Made by a program: the position numbers and the translations under genes
NCBI GenBank assembly: GCA_011375045.1
Contig: DRNB01000132.1
Span: 1-7,015, forward strand
From: Aquifex aeolicus
Lineage (GTDB): Bacteria; Aquificota; Aquificia; Aquificales; Aquificaceae
Direction of reading: 5' to 3'
DNA length: 7,015 nucleotides
Shown: positions 5,436-7,015 of the stretch, piece by piece
How positions within the stretch are numbered: position 1 is the stretch's first letter
Layout: the number at the start of each line of letters is the position of its first letter
The notes under the pieces: model-generated
Seen by the model: the letters and a program-made list of their open reading frames with translations, nothing else
Databases searched by the model: none
What the model was told of the DNA's origin: nothing

Positions 5436-6551
5436 TCAGTGAGCGTGCCCGGCTTCCTCAACGCCTACCAGCTTCGTCTTGAGGAAGACCGTTCCGCTGA
5501 TGGCTACCCTTTCTCCCTCCGAGACCCCTTCCTCCACCACGTAGTAACCGTTCACCTCCCGGAGGATGTGAAGCTCCCTCGGCTCGAAGTGATCCTCCTT
5601 CCACACGAAGAGGATCTTCTTACCCTCTATGTCCTGAACCGCCGTTTTGGGAACAAGGATGGCTTTTTCCTTACCTGTTCTGACCTTCAGCGTTACAAAC
5701 ATACCCGGCTTGAGAAGGTGTTTTCTGTTGTGGGCTACGCATCTGATCTTTACCCTTCTGGTTTTCTCATCCACCTCGTGTCCTATGAAGTCTATCCTGC
5801 AGGGGAGGAGGCTGTCCGAGAGGGTTACCTCCGCCCGCATCCCCTCCTTTATCTCCCTGGCAGATCTCTCGTCCGCCCAGCCGTAAACCCACAGGACTTT
5901 GTGGAAGTGTATCCTGAAGAGCTCCCTGTCAGGACCCACGCTCTCGCCCAGAACCACGTTTTGAGATACCACGTAACCCTCTCCCGGAGACCGGAGGATG
6001 AGATGGTAACCCTTTACGTCCCCGTAGCTTTTGAGCCTCTCCCGGAGGGCTTTGAACTCCCCCTCAGCCCGCTCGTAGTTCACCATGGAGGTGTAGAACC
6101 TCGTGTACTGAATTACCCTCTGGGCGTAAAGCTCCTTATCCCTCTCGTATATCTTCTTCGCTGTTTCCATCCTCACCCGCGCCATCTCCAGCTCACCCAC
6201 AAGGTCCGCAAGCTCGGGGGAGTAGATCTCGGCTACGGGCGTTCCCTTCTCCACCCAGTCTCCTTCCTTCACGTAGAGCTTCCTGATGATCCCCTCCACG
6301 GGGCTGAAGACGGCATAACTCAGCAGGGGATTCTCCTTAACCTCGGCGGGTATGTTTATGAGCCTGCCCGCAGGCTCCTTCCTGACCGTGTAAAGCTCTA
6401 TGCCCAGATCCTTTATCTGCTCCTCGGTGAGGTGGATCTCCTCTAAGGGAACCTCTCCGTGCTCGTGTTCGTGCTCATGCTCGTGTCCGTGCTCACCTCC
6501 TCCGTAAACCAGAAGAAAGGACATCAGGAGGGGAAGAACTATCCTCATCAT
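5436..6551 (-). CDS. Periplasmic adaptor (membrane fusion protein) of the heavy-metal RND system, His-rich
   Basis: This 371-residue CzcB/CusB-type adaptor links pump and outer-membrane channel. An uncleaved or cleaved signal segment (1-18, no lipobox cysteine) is followed by HGHEHEHEHEHG (21-32) with six alternating histidines, a likely periplasmic metal-binding tail. Next come a beta-barrel strand region (40-75), the first lipoyl half-motif (SPVEGIIRKLYVKEGDWVEKGTPVAEIYSP, split over 83-112) and a helical hairpin (113-180). The second lipoyl half is at 184-207 (LRSPGEGYVVSQNVVLGESV), followed by the beta-barrel (215-290) and the membrane-proximal domain (297-355). The protein ends HAH. CusB-type Met metal sites are not evident; C251 and C271 are the only cysteines. 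An earlier in-frame TTG at 6557 is possible. I chose the ATG at 6551 because AGGAGG lies 6 nt before it and it overlaps the preceding stop codon as ATGA, a classic coupling arrangement. Confidence 0.93.
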   Translation of the reverse strand: MMRIVLPLLMSFLLVYGGGEHGHEHEHEHEHGEVPLEEIHLTEEQIKDLGIELYTVRKEPAGRLINIPAEVKENPLLSYAVFSPVEGIIRKLYVKEGDWVEKGTPVAEIYSPELADLVGELEMARVRMETAKKIYERDKELYAQRVIQYTRFYTSMVNYERAEGEFKALRERLKSYGDVKGYHLILRSPGEGYVVSQNVVLGESVGPDRELFRIHFHKVLWVYGWADERSAREIKEGMRAEVTLSDSLLPCRIDFIGHEVDEKTRRVKIRCVAHNRKHLLKPGMFVTLKVRTGKEKAILVPKTAVQDIEGKKILFVWKEDHFEPRELHILREVNGYYVVEEGVSEGERVAISGTVFLKTKLVGVEEAGHAH

Positions 6552-7015
6552 CTCCAACCTCCTATCTCTATGAACTCCGCATAGATCCCGTGAAGGTTGC
6601 CAAGCAGCTCCGCCCTGCTCACGAGGAGTTCGTAGTACCTCCTCCTCACGTCGGAGAGCTCGAGAAGGGTTATCACCCTGAGTCTGTAACTCCTTATGGC
6701 GAGATCGAGCTCCTCCTTCGCCCGCGGTATTATCTCTCCGTCGAGCCGCTCTATCTCCTTCTTCAGGGTTTCCATACGCACCTTTATGGAGGAGAGCTTT
6801 GTCCGAAGGCGAAGCAGCTCCGCTTCCAGCTCCCTGCTCAGTGCCTCCCTGCGAGCTATACCCTGAAGTATCTCCCCCTGACGCCTGTAAAACACAGGAA
6901 AGGTTGTGGAGAGGGAAAGTCTGAGCCCGTAGTAGCCCTCCTCCGAGTCCTCGATCACAAAGCCCGCGCTCAGGGTGGGTTTTGCCAGAGCCTTCTCGAG
7001 ATCTATGAGCCGACC
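6548..7015 (-). CDS. TolC/CzcC-type outer-membrane factor, C-terminal 155 residues (5' end outside the window)
   Basis: The frame is open to base 7015 and ends in TGA at 6550-6548, so the gene begins beyond the right edge. The visible part starts RLIDLEKALAKPTLSAGF, where the last residues form an outer-membrane beta strand. Next is FPVFYRRQGEI (about residues 38-48 of the fragment), the equivalent of the LPLFxRNQGEI signature of CzcC/CusC-like proteins. After it come two long heptad-like helices rich in Leu, Glu and Arg, with the conserved Y-x4-ITLLELSDVRRRYYELL pattern before the last helix (SRAELLGNLHGIYAEFIEIGG). This part forms half of the periplasmic alpha-barrel tunnel. The stop overlaps the adaptor's ATG by 4 nt. 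The family is clear, though the substrate is not readable from this subunit. The N-terminal signal and first repeat are not seen. Confidence 0.9.
   Translation of the reverse strand, partial: GRLIDLEKALAKPTLSAGFVIEDSEEGYYGLRLSLSTTFPVFYRRQGEILQGIARREALSRELEAELLRLRTKLSSIKVRMETLKKEIERLDGEIIPRAKEELDLAIRSYRLRVITLLELSDVRRRYYELLVSRAELLGNLHGIYAEFIEIGGWR
6558..6563 (-). promoter_or_regulatory. Shine-Dalgarno site that fixes the adaptor start codon
   Basis: AGGAGG lies within the last codons of the outer-membrane factor gene, 6 nt before ATG 6551 but directly against the alternative TTG at 6557. Spacing therefore favours the ATG, which gives the protein MMRIVLPLL at its N-terminus. The second ATG immediately after it (6548) would be 9 nt away and cannot be excluded. 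Confidence 0.75.

Noticed and set aside
3900..6446. An 848-codon open frame on the plus strand, opposite the RND pump and adaptor genes
   Set aside because: Its codons are exact reverse complements of the codons of both genes, which share the same phase. It stays open because those genes avoid TTA, CTA and TCA. The translation has no domain, no membrane or hydrophobic-core pattern and no ribosome binding site. It is a by-product of codon bias.
6552..6557. TTG start two codons upstream for the adaptor gene
   Set aside because: The AGGAGG directly abuts the TTG with no spacing, while the ATG at 6551 has 6 nt spacing and forms an ATGA overlap with the preceding stop.
6548..6958. Treating the outer-membrane factor as a complete short gene starting with GTG at 6958
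   Set aside because: The frame continues unbroken to the window edge, and the residues upstream (for example KPTLSAGF) match the family, so the GTG is an internal valine codon.

Overview
The window reads as a stretch of chromosome from a thermophilic, chemolithotrophic bacterium, most likely of the Aquificota (Aquifex/Hydrogenobacter/Thermocrinis relatives). This rests on style: very tight gene packing, purine-rich coding strands, frequent ATA (Ile) and AGG/AGA (Arg) codons, Glu/Lys/Arg/Val-rich proteins, and almost complete avoidance of TTA, CTA and TCA codons in the two largest genes. No rRNA, marker gene or database comparison was available, so the assignment is an inference.

All genes lie on the minus strand, so the window reads right to left. 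The right part (7015 down to about 2364) is a CzcCBA/CusCBA-type tripartite heavy-metal efflux locus. It holds the C-terminal part of a TolC/CzcC-like outer-membrane factor, a periplasmic adaptor with a six-histidine HxH tract, and a 1019-residue RND pump. The three are tightly coupled: a 4-nt ATGA overlap, then a 12-nt gap. The pump overlaps by 8 nt a 211-residue membrane protein that I do not recognise. A 34-nt gap leads to an ArsR-family repressor with four cysteines.

The left part (1311 to 1) is a second block: a TauE/SafE-family sulfite/organosulfonate-type exporter, a 106-residue thioredoxin-fold-like protein with one cysteine, and the first 21 codons of a lipoate/biotin protein ligase-like protein. 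The 33-nt gap between arsR and this block is the main regulatory site of the window. It carries TTGACA-N17-TAAAAT on the minus strand, with a perfect tandem 8-bp repeat inside the promoter. The likely transcription start is within a few bases of the GTG start of the exporter gene, which has no Shine-Dalgarno sequence. The exporter mRNA may therefore be leaderless or nearly so, and the tandem repeat is a natural candidate for the ArsR operator.

Taken together, a metal-efflux operon runs into a regulator gene, and the regulator is followed by its own strong promoter driving a sulfur/lipoate-flavoured block. ArsR-type regulators, TauE-like transporters and dedicated lipoate ligases are known neighbours of the sulfur-oxidising sHdr-LbpA (heterodisulfide reductase-like/lipoate-binding protein) systems. 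The left edge may thus be the flank of such a cluster, but no hdr or lbpA gene is visible here. No RNA genes, insertion sequences, CRISPR arrays or terminators were seen, and no gene-free stretch exceeds 34 bases.
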